A stretch of 64,000 nt of DNA from JAUIET01 sp045106985 (GTDB lineage Bacteria > Pseudomonadota > Gammaproteobacteria > Pseudomonadales > JAUIET01), in contig JBGCFQ010000010.1 of assembly GCA_045106985.1 (NCBI GenBank), positions 1 to 64,000 on the forward strand, in the 5' to 3' direction. Both the position numbers and the translations under genes were made by a program. The notes beneath the pieces were generated by a model, which did not search any database, had not been told where the DNA came from, and was given only the letters and a program-made list of their open reading frames with translations. This document shows positions 18,069 through 26,978 of the stretch, piece after piece; positions within the stretch are counted from its first letter, which is position 1, and each line of letters starts with the position of its first letter.

Positions 18069-18938
18069 TCAAAACCTAGAGATTGTTTCGTCACCAAAGC
18101 GTTTAATACTATCTACTTTTTGCTCTAATGTTGCCTCGGGTCCAGCACTGAACATCCATGGCATTGTGGTTAATGTGCTCAGGCCGTTTTCCGCCAACAG
18201 GGTGTAATCGTCAACCCCAAAGGCATCCATTGGTCCAAAACTGAGCATCTTAAAGTCTTCGAGACTGCCTCCGGCCTCTTGCCTATAACGCTTGGCTTTA
18301 GCCATAAGATCAAGTAGTTCTTGCTTGGTATGCAGATCAGCTATCCAACCGTCATTGCGCGCTGCGCGCCGCATTGCAGGCTCAGAAAAGCCGCCGACAT
18401 AAATCGGTATGTGTTGTTCGGGGTAAGGATGCATGGAGACACCAGGCAAGTCATAGAACTCCCCCTTATGTTCAATCATCTCACCAGTCCAAAGCTTACG
18501 CATCACCTCTATCATTTCGTCAGCCCTTTTCCCGCGTCTAGCAAAAGGTTGTTCTCCGGCGGCGAACTCTTCTGGCATCCATCCCATGCCAATACCCAGT
18601 GCTAATCGATAGTCACTCATCACCGCAGCAGTGGCTAAAATTTTCGCTACATGTACCGGATTGCGAGCAGGCAACACATACACATTGGTATAAAATTTTA
18701 AACGCGATGTAACCGCCGCCATCGATGCTACGGCAATCCAAGGGTCTGGAAAATCATCGGTCTGGGAGAAGCGAGGCACACCATCGTCAGTGTACGGATA
18801 GGGCTTTGAGAGAGTTTTAGGGTAGATCAAGTGGTCAGACAATGTCGCATAGGTAAACCCCGCATCTTCAGCTGCTTTTGCAAGCGTTTGATAATCTTGC
18901 GGTGCGCAAAAACTGATAGAAAGTCCGAATTCCAACAT
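18069..18938 (-). CDS. Luciferase-like (LLM class) flavin-dependent oxidoreductase
   Basis: The preferred start is the ATG at 18938 (MLEFGLSISFCAPQDYQ), giving about 289 residues; an upstream ATG at 18971 would add eleven residues. The bacterial luciferase-like TIM barrel is recognisable from GFTYATLSDHLIYP, DPWIAVASMAAVTSRLKFYTNVYVLPARNPVHVAKILATAAVMS, LGIGMGWMPEEFAA and PIYVGGFSEPAMRRAARNDGW. Such enzymes use reduced FMN or F420. Relatives include alkane monooxygenases and F420-dependent reductases, so the substrate cannot be assigned. It is divergent from the Old Yellow Enzyme-type gene at 19091. Confidence 0.85.
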   Translation of the reverse strand: MLEFGLSISFCAPQDYQTLAKAAEDAGFTYATLSDHLIYPKTLSKPYPYTDDGVPRFSQTDDFPDPWIAVASMAAVTSRLKFYTNVYVLPARNPVHVAKILATAAVMSDYRLALGIGMGWMPEEFAAGEQPFARRGKRADEMIEVMRKLWTGEMIEHKGEFYDLPGVSMHPYPEQHIPIYVGGFSEPAMRRAARNDGWIADLHTKQELLDLMAKAKRYRQEAGGSLEDFKMLSFGPMDAFGVDDYTLLAENGLSTLTTMPWMFSAGPEATLEQKVDSIKRFGDETISRF

Positions 18939-19090
18939 AGGGATACCTGTAGTAAACGTGCGACTGAACATGTTACCTAATCTTACGTTTGCTGAGCACT
19001 ATCTTGCCAAGCTTTTAGGAACGACCTTTAAGCCCGTGATAAGCTGACAGACACTCACACAGTCTACATTGACGCCTTGAGGCAACCGCT

Positions 19091-21211
19091 ATGGCTAAAT
19101 ACGAGAACCTGCTAGCGCCCGGGAAGATTGGAACCCTTGAGGTTCGAAATCGGATCTTTCTCGCACCAATGGGCACCAACCTTGCCGACGATAACGGCTT
19201 TGCCGGTGAACGCTCGATGCAATTTTATGAATCCCGCGCAGCCGGTGGCGCAGGCCTTCTTTTACTAGGCTCTGTGTCCGTCGGCTATCCCGTTGGCTCA
19301 TCAAATCGCTGGCAGTTTGGTCTCTCCGACGACAAGTTCATACCGAAGCTAAAGCAACTGACCGACCGAGTTCATAAGCACGGCGCAAAAGTAGCCGCCC
19401 AGTGCTCGCATCAAGGTAGAGTGGCGGTCAACGACATAAAAGATGGCCGCCCGCAACTGATACCCAGCGACGTTGAACCTAAATCAGACCCAGACATGCT
19501 CGCTGACTTAATGCTTGAGGAAATGATGGATTTAGGTGCCGCCATGGGCGGCAAACAAGCAAGTTTCAAAATTGCTGACCAAGAAGACATCGATCATGTG
19601 ATTGAGCTTTTTGCCGGTGCCGCGCGGCGTGCAAAGGCCGCCGGATTTGACGCAATGGAAATTCATGCAGGACACGGTTATTTGATTCACGCATTCCTGA
19701 ATCCATCATTGAATACCCGCACCGATCAATACGGTGGTTCTTTAGAGAACCGGGCGCGCCTGCTGATGCAAGTGATAGCCGCCACAAAACAAGCAGCTGG
19801 CAAAGAGTTTCCCATCTGGGTAAGAATGGAGGGCATAGAGCACCTTAACCCCGACGGGATAAGTCACGAGCAAGCGCTTGAAACCTCGAAAATGGTCGCA
19901 AAAGCCGGAGCCGATGCCATTCATGTTACGGCGTACGGAGGAGCCGCTAATGCGATAGGACCCACTGAAGGCTACTTGCCGCATAAGCCCATGGCCATAG
20001 TGCCCTATGCCCGGAAAATAAAGGAAGTTTCCGGTTTACCCGTTATTAGCATGGGCCGAATAGCTCCCAAGGAAGCGGATGGCTTAATCAATAATGGCGC
20101 AATCGATTTTGTGACAATGGGCCGAAAATTATTGGCCGACCCGGAGCTACCGAACAAGCTTATTCAAAATCGCGAGAATGATATTCGGCCCTGCGTATAT
20201 TGTTATACCTGCGTTAGCCAAATATTCTTCCAACGCAGGCTTAAGTGTGCGGTGAATACAGAGTGTGGCGAAGAGTTCGTCACCGTAGTAAACCCTACAA
20301 AGGAAGTACGAAATATTTTGGTTATTGGTGGCGGGCTTGCTGGAATGGAGGCCGCAAGAGTAGCCAGTTTAAGAGGGCATAACGTGACCTTGGTAGAAAG
20401 CAGCAAACGTCTCGGTGGCTCGGCTTTGTTTTCTGCGGTTTCTTACCCGCCAAACGGCGAGTTAGTGGACTACCTGAAACTACAAATAAAAAACCTGAAA
20501 GTATCTGTTAGAACGTCCACCCATCTAGACCTAAAAAGTATTACAGATCTTGCGCCCGACGCTGTCATTGTCGCAATTGGCGGCGAAAATTGGCGGCCTG
20601 ACTTACCCGGAGTTAATCACGACCACGTGCTTGATGGCGAGGATTTCAGAGCAATGGTTCTTGGCGAAAAAGGATCGGTTACCAAAAAGCTCGGCTTGTT
20701 TCAGCGTATGGCTGTTGGCCTGTCAAGCCGCTCCGGCATGTCAAACAAGCCGTCTCTGCTTGCGAAGGCAAGTAAATTGTATCTGCCACTGGGGAAAAAC
20801 ATTGTATTTATAGGGGGCGGCCTGGTCGCGGTAGAACTGGCCGAGTTTTTAGCCGAGAGAGGTCGCAAGGTGACCATTCTTGAAGAACGTGAAGCCTGCG
20901 GTAAAGGTCTTGCGTTAGTAAGAAAGTGGCGCAATATGCACGACATACGCAAATTAGGCGTTAATGTGCACGTTAAAGTTCAGAACATAAACATAACAGA
21001 AGACACAGTAGAATTTATTGACGCAGAAGGACAGAAGCAATCAGCTCTGTCGAACCATGTCATTCTTGCCAATTCTCCGCGAGAAAACTATGGCCTGGCT
21101 GATTCACTATCGGCCGAGGGAATCACTGTTTTTCGAGCCGGAGATTGCACCGGTATGGGCTACATTGAAGGAGCGATGCATGAAGGCTACGCCGCAGGTA
21201 ACGCCTGCTAA
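19091..21211 (+). CDS. FAD/FMN/4Fe-4S enoate reductase (2,4-dienoyl-CoA reductase / Old Yellow Enzyme family)
   Basis: The 706-residue protein is built like FadH. It has an N-terminal FMN TIM barrel (about 1-340) with FLAPMGTNLAD, GFDAMEIHAGHGYLIHAFLNPSLNTRTDQYGGS and FVTMGRKLLADPELPNK. A 4Fe-4S cluster motif follows (CVYCYTCVSQIFF...C), then a pyridine-nucleotide-disulfide-type FAD/NADH domain (VIGGGLAGMEAARVAS, VFIGGGLVAVELAEFLAERG, FRAGDC). The family reduces carbon-carbon double bonds in enoyl-CoA, steroid or aromatic-derived substrates. The SnoaL-like and luciferase-like genes nearby hint at a small catabolic set; the exact substrate is unknown. Its stop overlaps the convergent CBS gene by 4 bp. 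Confidence 0.9.
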   Translation: MAKYENLLAPGKIGTLEVRNRIFLAPMGTNLADDNGFAGERSMQFYESRAAGGAGLLLLGSVSVGYPVGSSNRWQFGLSDDKFIPKLKQLTDRVHKHGAKVAAQCSHQGRVAVNDIKDGRPQLIPSDVEPKSDPDMLADLMLEEMMDLGAAMGGKQASFKIADQEDIDHVIELFAGAARRAKAAGFDAMEIHAGHGYLIHAFLNPSLNTRTDQYGGSLENRARLLMQVIAATKQAAGKEFPIWVRMEGIEHLNPDGISHEQALETSKMVAKAGADAIHVTAYGGAANAIGPTEGYLPHKPMAIVPYARKIKEVSGLPVISMGRIAPKEADGLINNGAIDFVTMGRKLLADPELPNKLIQNRENDIRPCVYCYTCVSQIFFQRRLKCAVNTECGEEFVTVVNPTKEVRNILVIGGGLAGMEAARVASLRGHNVTLVESSKRLGGSALFSAVSYPPNGELVDYLKLQIKNLKVSVRTSTHLDLKSITDLAPDAVIVAIGGENWRPDLPGVNHDHVLDGEDFRAMVLGEKGSVTKKLGLFQRMAVGLSSRSGMSNKPSLLAKASKLYLPLGKNIVFIGGGLVAVELAEFLAERGRKVTILEEREACGKGLALVRKWRNMHDIRKLGVNVHVKVQNINITEDTVEFIDAEGQKQSALSNHVILANSPRENYGLADSLSAEGITVFRAGDCTGMGYIEGAMHEGYAAGNAC

Positions 21212-21633
21212 GAGTTTTTCTCTGACTGCGGGCCTGAGTATTCCATAATAGCCCAGAGAATGTTTCGACAGCTTAGTTGACCGACTAATTTGCCGTCCTT
21301 GATAACAGGCCGCCTGCGATGTCTAGCCGCCAGCATGGACTGAGCAACAGCGACAATGTCCTCATGCGGGCTACAAGACTCTACTTCACGCGTCATATAG
21401 TCTTCAACACGCCCAATTGCTGCATTGCCGTCGTTGTAGACGGTACCCAATACAGCGCGTAAACAATCCAATTCAGAAATCACACCAACAACACAACTCT
21501 GATCATCAATCACAGTAAGGCCAGTTATTTTATGCTTCTGAATCAGCTCAATAGCTTCTTGAATTGAGGCGTCGCAGCCAATGGTTGCAGGGCTGGTGTG
21601 CATGCAGTTTTCGATAGTATAGGGATTGGCCAT
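21208..21633 (-). CDS. Two-CBS-domain protein
   Basis: The 141-residue cytoplasmic protein consists of a pair of CBS domains. The first (about 10-65) includes TIGCDASIQEAIELIQKHKITGLTVID and VVGVISELD; the second (about 80-135) includes CSPHEDIVAVAQSMLAARHRRRPVIKDGKLVGQLS. Such Bateman modules bind adenosyl nucleotides (AMP, ATP, SAM) and act as regulators, but no partner domain or gene is evident here. It is convergent with the enoate reductase gene, overlapping by 4 bp. Confidence 0.88.
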   Translation of the reverse strand: MANPYTIENCMHTSPATIGCDASIQEAIELIQKHKITGLTVIDDQSCVVGVISELDCLRAVLGTVYNDGNAAIGRVEDYMTREVESCSPHEDIVAVAQSMLAARHRRRPVIKDGKLVGQLSCRNILWAIMEYSGPQSEKNS

Positions 21634-21762
21634 TGTTCTAATCCATGCAATTTGATGCCTCTCAATATGACATTGACGAAAGGTGCTTGCAACCGCTGTC
21701 TACTTCGCAAACGACGTGCGGTACACTTTAAGTACGGCTTCACCTGACACAAGGAAAATCAC

Positions 21763-22347
21763 ATGGCCAATCAACCAGACAGGCGCGTTCTAAGCAAGCA
21801 GGGCATGGGTATTGAAGAAGGGATACCTCTGCATGCATCAGACGGCGGTATTGAAGAACTTAGAAAGGACATACAACGCCTGATGGATATCGAAGCCATC
21901 AAACAAACCAAACACGCCTACTTTCGCTGCATTGATACAGCCAATCTGGAAGAGCTTAGCAGCCTGTTTCATGAAGACGTTTTAGTGCATTTTGTGGGCG
22001 GCAGCTACGAGTGGAAATTGTCTGGTCGCGATGAGTACGTGAAATCTATTGGTCAAAGCTTTAGCAATGAGGCGGTAGGTCACCACAATGGCCATGCGCC
22101 TGAAATTCAGATGCTTAGTGAGACGGAAGCTACAGGTATATGGTACCTGGCCGACAATATGTGGGTAATGAAGTACAACGCATTCACCACCGGCACCGCC
22201 ATTTATTGGGATAAGTACGTCAAGGAAGATGGCAAATGGCTGATCAAGGAAACGCGTTATGAGCGTCTATACGAGCTTAATCAGTCTCTAGAAGAAAATC
22301 CCGAGTTTGCCTCGCACTATCTGGCCGTGCACGGCGCATCGGTTTAG
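21763..22347 (+). CDS. SnoaL/NTF2-like protein
   Basis: The 194-residue protein has an unusual 40-residue N-terminal extension and then a SnoaL-like alpha+beta barrel beginning LMDIEAIKQTKHAYFRCIDTANLEELSSLFHEDV, with FVGGSYEWKLSGRDEYV, HHNGHAPEIQMLS and DKYVKEDGKWLIKETRYERLYE. This superfamily contains cyclases, dehydratases and ketosteroid isomerase, and members are often found in aromatic and steroid catabolic clusters. The order suggests an association with the preceding enoate reductase, but a CBS gene on the opposite strand separates them. No catalytic assignment is possible. Confidence 0.82.
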   Translation: MANQPDRRVLSKQGMGIEEGIPLHASDGGIEELRKDIQRLMDIEAIKQTKHAYFRCIDTANLEELSSLFHEDVLVHFVGGSYEWKLSGRDEYVKSIGQSFSNEAVGHHNGHAPEIQMLSETEATGIWYLADNMWVMKYNAFTTGTAIYWDKYVKEDGKWLIKETRYERLYELNQSLEENPEFASHYLAVHGASV

Positions 22348-22359
22348 GACTTTTTATAT

Positions 22360-22388
22360 CCATAAATAGACCCCCTGCTTATTTATGG
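22360..22388. other. Inverted repeat, possible weak terminator
   Basis: CCATAAATA and TATTTATGG form a perfect 9-bp stem with an 11-base loop, starting 13 bp after the SnoaL-like stop codon. It is AT-rich and has no following T-run, so it may be a weak terminator or a protein site. The rest of the ~210-bp gap before the CysH-like gene shows nothing recognisable. Confidence 0.4.
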
Positions 22389-22559
22389 AGTCGCATCCTT
22401 GCACCTCCTTATGCCCAATCCTTTATGGCAAAGAGACTCTTGACGCTGATTCTTGAAATAAGCTTATTGCACTACGGTCTAATTAGCCGACCGTCTCTTG
22501 TTTACATGGGGCATTGGTCGGCCTAAGCTTGCCTGCCTTTTCAGCGACAAAGCCCTACA

Positions 22560-23222
22560 ATGGATTTTTTGCGCCGTACCCGCGGCTACAACCTAAACGA
22601 AATCATGAACTCGAAATCCGCTCTAACGCGAATTAATCGAATCGTTCAGGTATGCGAGGGACCGGCAATTATGACTACCAGTGGTGGGGAATTTTCTGCC
22701 CTGCTACCGCACTTGGTTCGGCGCGCCTCAGGAAAAGACATTCCGCTGATATTTGTTGATACCAAACATTACAGCAAACCTACCTACGACATGATTGAGT
22801 ATCTGCAACAACAAGACTTTGATGTTCGCATTTACGCCTCGCGTTACACACAAGAAGAAATTCTCGCTGACTATCCAGATTGGTGGAATGACTCAGACGA
22901 ACACTTTTCTCAAACAGTTTTTGAGGAAGTCGTGAAGAAAATAAAACACGATCCACTAGAACGCGCCATGACCGAAATACAGCCTGAGATGTGGCTCAGC
23001 GGACTCACAGGTTTTAAGACCAGCGAACGTTCGAATAAAGCTGTTATTGAATATAATGCGATGGAAATAGTGAAGCTACACCCAATTATCGACTGGGATA
23101 TTGAAGAAGTGGAAACCTATTTGGAGTGGCATTCACTGCCCAAAAACCAACATCACTTTGATATTACCAAAGGCCTAAGTCAAAAAAATGAATGCGGTAT
23201 ACACACCACGTTCGGCGAGTAA
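22560..23222 (+). CDS. CysH-like PAPS/APS reductase-family protein
   Basis: This 220-residue protein belongs to the PAPS reductase (CysH) family of PP-loop enzymes. The loop reads TTSGGEFSALLPHLV where CysH usually has an SFGAED-type sequence, FVDTKHYSKPTYDMIEYL matches the VDTGYLFPETYxxI region, WLSGLTGFKTSERSNK corresponds to the GxRxxQxxxR stretch, and the C-terminus carries ECGIHTTFGE with the redox-active cysteine of the ECGLH motif. Reduction of PAPS to sulfite is therefore plausible. It is not in an operon with other cys genes. The altered loop and arginine region leave room for a different adenylylated substrate. Confidence 0.78.
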   Translation: MDFLRRTRGYNLNEIMNSKSALTRINRIVQVCEGPAIMTTSGGEFSALLPHLVRRASGKDIPLIFVDTKHYSKPTYDMIEYLQQQDFDVRIYASRYTQEEILADYPDWWNDSDEHFSQTVFEEVVKKIKHDPLERAMTEIQPEMWLSGLTGFKTSERSNKAVIEYNAMEIVKLHPIIDWDIEEVETYLEWHSLPKNQHHFDITKGLSQKNECGIHTTFGE

Positions 23223-23287
23223 CCTCAACTAACTTTTCTTTTAATAGGCGCCCTTAGCTCATAGTTAAAGGCCTTGAATCTAAAAAC

Positions 23288-23776
23288 CTACACCAAGCTT
23301 TTGGGCGTTATAAAGGCCGTCATTTTGCCTTCAACATCCTTTATATCACGCCAGGAATCAACTGAAAACTCGATTCGAGCAAAGCTACAGGTCGGTACAT
23401 TGTCGATTCTTGCATCCGACAAATGATTACAAAACTCTGTAATTGCCGGGTTATGACCAACTAATAGCGCATCATCAAAGCCATCGGCAAGTGCAGCAAC
23501 GCAGTCGTTAAGTTGTCGCCAATCAAAAGTATACATTGCTGCTTCGGTGTACCACTCGCCGAATTGCAGCACGCTATTGATACCGCTTATGGTTTGTTGG
23601 GCGCGGCTAGCAGGACTAACCACAACATAGTCAAATTTACAGCCTGCTTCTTCAATGGCCGGAGCCATTGTTATGCAGTCTTTCTCACCTCGAGGGTTTA
23701 GCACGCGGTCTATGTCTGACTGACCCGAATCCGCCCAGCTCGATTTCGCATGCCGAAGAACATTTAGTATCTTCAT
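23288..23776 (-). CDS. sixA: SixA-type histidine phosphatase
   Basis: The 162-residue protein is a small histidine phosphatase of the phosphoglycerate-mutase superfamily: LRHAKSSWAD at the N-terminus (RHA variant of RHG), VVSPASRAQQTISG, and ALLVGHNPAITEF with the second catalytic histidine. E. coli SixA dephosphorylates phosphohistidine in ArcB and in PtsO. The target here is unknown, because neither partner is encoded in this window. It is a single gene with a ribosome-binding-like AGTGGAGTG before the ATG. Confidence 0.88.
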   Translation of the reverse strand: MKILNVLRHAKSSWADSGQSDIDRVLNPRGEKDCITMAPAIEEAGCKFDYVVVSPASRAQQTISGINSVLQFGEWYTEAAMYTFDWRQLNDCVAALADGFDDALLVGHNPAITEFCNHLSDARIDNVPTCSFARIEFSVDSWRDIKDVEGKMTAFITPKSLV

Positions 23777-23875
23777 AGTTCACTCCACTCAAGAGATGGC
23801 CACAGTGCTATCATTGCGCGCCCGGTTTGTTCTCACGGGGCTCTTAACCTAGTATAAACCGAACTTGACCCCCTC

Positions 23876-25078
23876 ATGCCACTGTCCTCGCGAACTATCC
23901 TAGCATTAGCAAGCCTCATGGTATTGGGCGCTAGTGCTAGCGATGCTGTTATCGCCGTTATTCCTGCAATAGCGAACGGCTCCGACGTGAGCATAGCGCA
24001 TGCGCAACTGTTGATAAGCTGTTTTATTGGTGGTTATTCTCTTGGTCAAATCCCAAGTGGGGTTATGGCAGACAGATACGGCCGACGCCCAATCTTGTAC
24101 ATTGGCCTGGTTCTATTCTGTGTAGCCAGCTTGTTGTGCTATGTGGCGACTGACTTCGATACCTTGTTATTGTTTCGATTTATACAAGGCTTAGGTGCGT
24201 CTGCTGGGGCTGTACTAGCAAGAACCATTGCCAGAGATTCCAGTAGCGGTGTTGAGCTCGCCCGCTTGCTGGCTGTTTTAGGTGCGGCGCTCAGTACAAC
24301 CACCATTGTCGCTCCAGTGGTTGGCGGCTTGTTTGTTAGCTACGCCCACTGGACCGATTTGTTTCTGCTGTATCTTATTCAAGGCGCGGCAACTTTAGCA
24401 CTGTGTTTTGCATGCATTCCCGAAACTCACCCTGAACTAAAGCTTAAACAAACTGGCAGTGCAAGGGTGAGACGAGCGCGTCTTCTGCCACTAAAAGAAT
24501 GTGCGCTTATCTACTTCAATTCCAAACAAAGCGTTTGGGCTATGGGTATCATGGCATTCGCATTTTTCGGTTTCGCGGCCATCCTCAGTTCCTTTGGCAC
24601 ACTGTGTATTGAAGTATACGATCTTACTTTTACAACAGCTGGCCTTTTACTAAGTCTGGCTACAGTGTTCTTTGTGGCCGGAAATCTCGTCAGTCATCGT
24701 TTAGTTGCCAGTTATGGGAGCCTACCACTGGTAAACCTGTCAATTATTTTGTTCTGCACCTCCGCACTCGGTTTCATTCTGCTTTATTCGCTGGAAATCT
24801 CCAGCCTTGCTGCTTTCTGGGTGGCAAGCTCTATTTACTTTGCCGGTATTGGTTTGCTGTTTCCTGTTATATCAAGCATTGCCCTCAGCCCGCTGCCAGC
24901 GGTTGCCGGTCTTGCATCGTCCATTTTAGGCTCAGTGCAAACGTTCTTTGCCTTTATGGGCTCATTGCTTGTAGCGCATTTTTATCAACATGACATCAGC
25001 CACCTTACCTACCTGGTATTGGCCGCCGCCATAGCTTTGATAATCACGCATAAGTGCCGACCGGAGATTAGGGTTTAG
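23876..25078 (+). CDS. MFS exporter, Bcr/CflA-type
   Basis: The 400-residue membrane protein has twelve likely helices. The drug-H+ antiporter-1 motif appears between helices 2 and 3 as GQIPSGVMADRYGRRPILYIG, and motif C-like sequence as STTTIVAPVVGGLF. The overall order resembles Bcr/CflA multidrug exporters. Substrate not predictable. It is divergent from sixA with about 100 bp between the starts, and the Rieske oxygenase gene follows 105 bp later on the same strand. Confidence 0.88.
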   Translation: MPLSSRTILALASLMVLGASASDAVIAVIPAIANGSDVSIAHAQLLISCFIGGYSLGQIPSGVMADRYGRRPILYIGLVLFCVASLLCYVATDFDTLLLFRFIQGLGASAGAVLARTIARDSSSGVELARLLAVLGAALSTTTIVAPVVGGLFVSYAHWTDLFLLYLIQGAATLALCFACIPETHPELKLKQTGSARVRRARLLPLKECALIYFNSKQSVWAMGIMAFAFFGFAAILSSFGTLCIEVYDLTFTTAGLLLSLATVFFVAGNLVSHRLVASYGSLPLVNLSIILFCTSALGFILLYSLEISSLAAFWVASSIYFAGIGLLFPVISSIALSPLPAVAGLASSILGSVQTFFAFMGSLLVAHFYQHDISHLTYLVLAAAIALIITHKCRPEIRV

Positions 25079-25183
25079 TTGGCTCTATTTGGTAAGATTG
25101 AGTGCTTATGTAATGCCTTAAACAGCAAATTAGTAAGGTATTTTGAGTTGGCCTAAATGACATTGACTAGGAAGCCATAGCGA

Positions 25184-26329
25184 ATGAACGAAGCTATTCT
25201 CGATTTAGTCGGCAAGCTGATAGATCGCAGCAGCGGCAAGCTGGCACCTCCCGCGCCTTGTCTGCACCGTATTCCCGTGGAGTCGTATACGAGTGAGGAG
25301 CATTTTGATCGTGAGTGGCGTGGACTGTTCAGTAACAGGCCACTGTTACTCTGCCATGAGTCAGAGTTAGCTAATGAGGGTCAGGCACTTGTACATGACA
25401 AGCTAGGCCTGCCGCTAATAAGCGTGCGTACCAAGAGCGGCCGTGTGGCTACCTATATGAATGTTTGTCGTCACCGCGGCATGCGCCTGGTGCAGGAAAC
25501 GGGCTTTCAGAATTTACGTTCGCTTATCTGCCCCTATCACCAATGGACTTATGGCCTGGACGGCGAGCTGCGTAATGTGCCCTGCGAGGGCGATTTTGAA
25601 GGCCTCCAAAAATCAGAGCTTGGCTTAATTGAGCTACCAACTGAAGTGCGTCATGGCCTTGTATGGCTACAGCTAACACCGCAAGGTAAAATGAACCTGG
25701 ACGACCACTTGCAAGAACTGGGCGATGACCTTGATGCCTTCGGTGTTAATACCGCAGTGGCCTACACCAATAACACTCGCACACTAGCCTGCAACTGGAA
25801 GCTGGTTCACGATGCCTTCCTGGATGGCTACCATGTTGTTCGCTTACACAAAAACACAGTTGGACCTTACTTCCCTGATAATCTTGCCGTATCAAATACT
25901 GTGGGAATTCACACGCGCTCCACAGTAGGCCGCAACGAGGTATTGGAAGTGGGTAACTTGCCCAGAGAAGAATGGAACCCGCGCACTCTATGTACCTTTG
26001 CCTATACTCTATTGCCAAATGCAATCGTGATAATGCACCCAGACTACACCAGCCTGGTGACCCTGTTTCCAAAATCTGCGAGCGAAACAGTTCTTTCACA
26101 TACCATGTTACTCGACCAGTTACCGACTACAGAAAAAGCTCGAGCCCATTTCGATAAGTCTTTTCAGCTTATCGATCAAGGCGTGTTTCAGGCAGAAGAT
26201 ATTTTTGTTTGTGAAGGGGCACAAAAGGGCATGACATCCGGCGCCAATCGCGAATTACTACTGGGCGCTAATGAAATATCAGTGAAGCTATTTCATGACA
26301 CAGTGGAAGCCGAAATTACTCGGCAGTAA
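25184..26329 (+). CDS. Rieske-type aromatic-ring-hydroxylating oxygenase, alpha subunit
   Basis: The 381-residue protein has an N-terminal Rieske domain with C95-R-H97 and C116-P-Y-H119 for the 2Fe-2S cluster. A catalytic domain follows in which WKLVHDAFLDGYHVVRLH supplies H217 and H222, part of the two-His-one-carboxylate mononuclear iron site. This is the plan of the large subunit of ring-hydroxylating and choline/carnitine-type oxygenases. No beta subunit, ferredoxin or reductase gene is adjacent, so it must borrow electrons from elsewhere if active. The 3' end overlaps the convergent START-protein gene by 14 bp. The substrate cannot be stated. Confidence 0.9.
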   Translation: MNEAILDLVGKLIDRSSGKLAPPAPCLHRIPVESYTSEEHFDREWRGLFSNRPLLLCHESELANEGQALVHDKLGLPLISVRTKSGRVATYMNVCRHRGMRLVQETGFQNLRSLICPYHQWTYGLDGELRNVPCEGDFEGLQKSELGLIELPTEVRHGLVWLQLTPQGKMNLDDHLQELGDDLDAFGVNTAVAYTNNTRTLACNWKLVHDAFLDGYHVVRLHKNTVGPYFPDNLAVSNTVGIHTRSTVGRNEVLEVGNLPREEWNPRTLCTFAYTLLPNAIVIMHPDYTSLVTLFPKSASETVLSHTMLLDQLPTTEKARAHFDKSFQLIDQGVFQAEDIFVCEGAQKGMTSGANRELLLGANEISVKLFHDTVEAEITRQ

Positions 26330-26978
26330 AGTCAAACTCTACATCCGCATAACGATCATTTGCCATCTCAACGCGCAATTTCTGCATCGTTTTGAGTGGC
26401 GAATCAATTAGCAATAAGTTTGTCATCCAAGCGGGTGTTGGCCCAGATGGGTCAATATGTCCTTCGCTAGCAATTTCCAGCCCATCTTTTTTGGGAGTTA
26501 ATATCCATTTAGTTACTGCGTTTTTTAGCCTAACGGCCTTACTAGTAGGCGGAACTAAATCGCTAGCAATGGCCGTAGCTGTCATGCTTACTGCACCAGT
26601 GCTCGCATCGCGATCCCATACAACATGAGTAATCGCATCTCTGTCTTTTACTGGCCAAGGAATATCGTTTAGATTATAGACAATAGCCTCAGTCTCGCTC
26701 TTTTGCTCCAGTGTTCGTGATTCTTTGCATAAGTCAGCCCAACGTGGGCAAGCTGAATTGTCACGAATCAGTCCAATCACGCTGTCGAGCCTAAAGTCAG
26801 TCATCATCACACTGCGTACAGCTTTGAATTTCGAATCTTCAACGATACGCGTGAATATCGCAATACCATCCGATTCTTTCTTAAGCTGCCACTGCGTGCC
26901 GTCTTCTTGTTGTGCATAGGAGACATTAGTTATCAGCAGCAGAATCATTGCGACCAATATTGCAGGCTTGTTCATCAT
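26316..26978 (-). CDS. Secreted START-domain (SRPBCC) protein
   Basis: The 220-residue protein begins with a signal peptide (KPAILVAMILLLITNVSYAQ) and then a START/Bet v1-type fold: WQLKKESDGIAIFTRIVEDSKFKAVRSVMMTD, YNLNDIPWPVKDRDAITHV and ASEGHIDPSGPTPAWMTNLLLIDSPLKTMQKLR. That is the usual pattern of bacterial periplasmic START proteins, which are presumed to bind a lipid or other hydrophobic ligand. The start overlaps the end of the antiporter gene (ATGA), so the two form a coupled pair; a functional link is not obvious. Confidence 0.85.
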   Translation of the reverse strand: MMNKPAILVAMILLLITNVSYAQQEDGTQWQLKKESDGIAIFTRIVEDSKFKAVRSVMMTDFRLDSVIGLIRDNSACPRWADLCKESRTLEQKSETEAIVYNLNDIPWPVKDRDAITHVVWDRDASTGAVSMTATAIASDLVPPTSKAVRLKNAVTKWILTPKKDGLEIASEGHIDPSGPTPAWMTNLLLIDSPLKTMQKLRVEMANDRYADVEFDFTAE

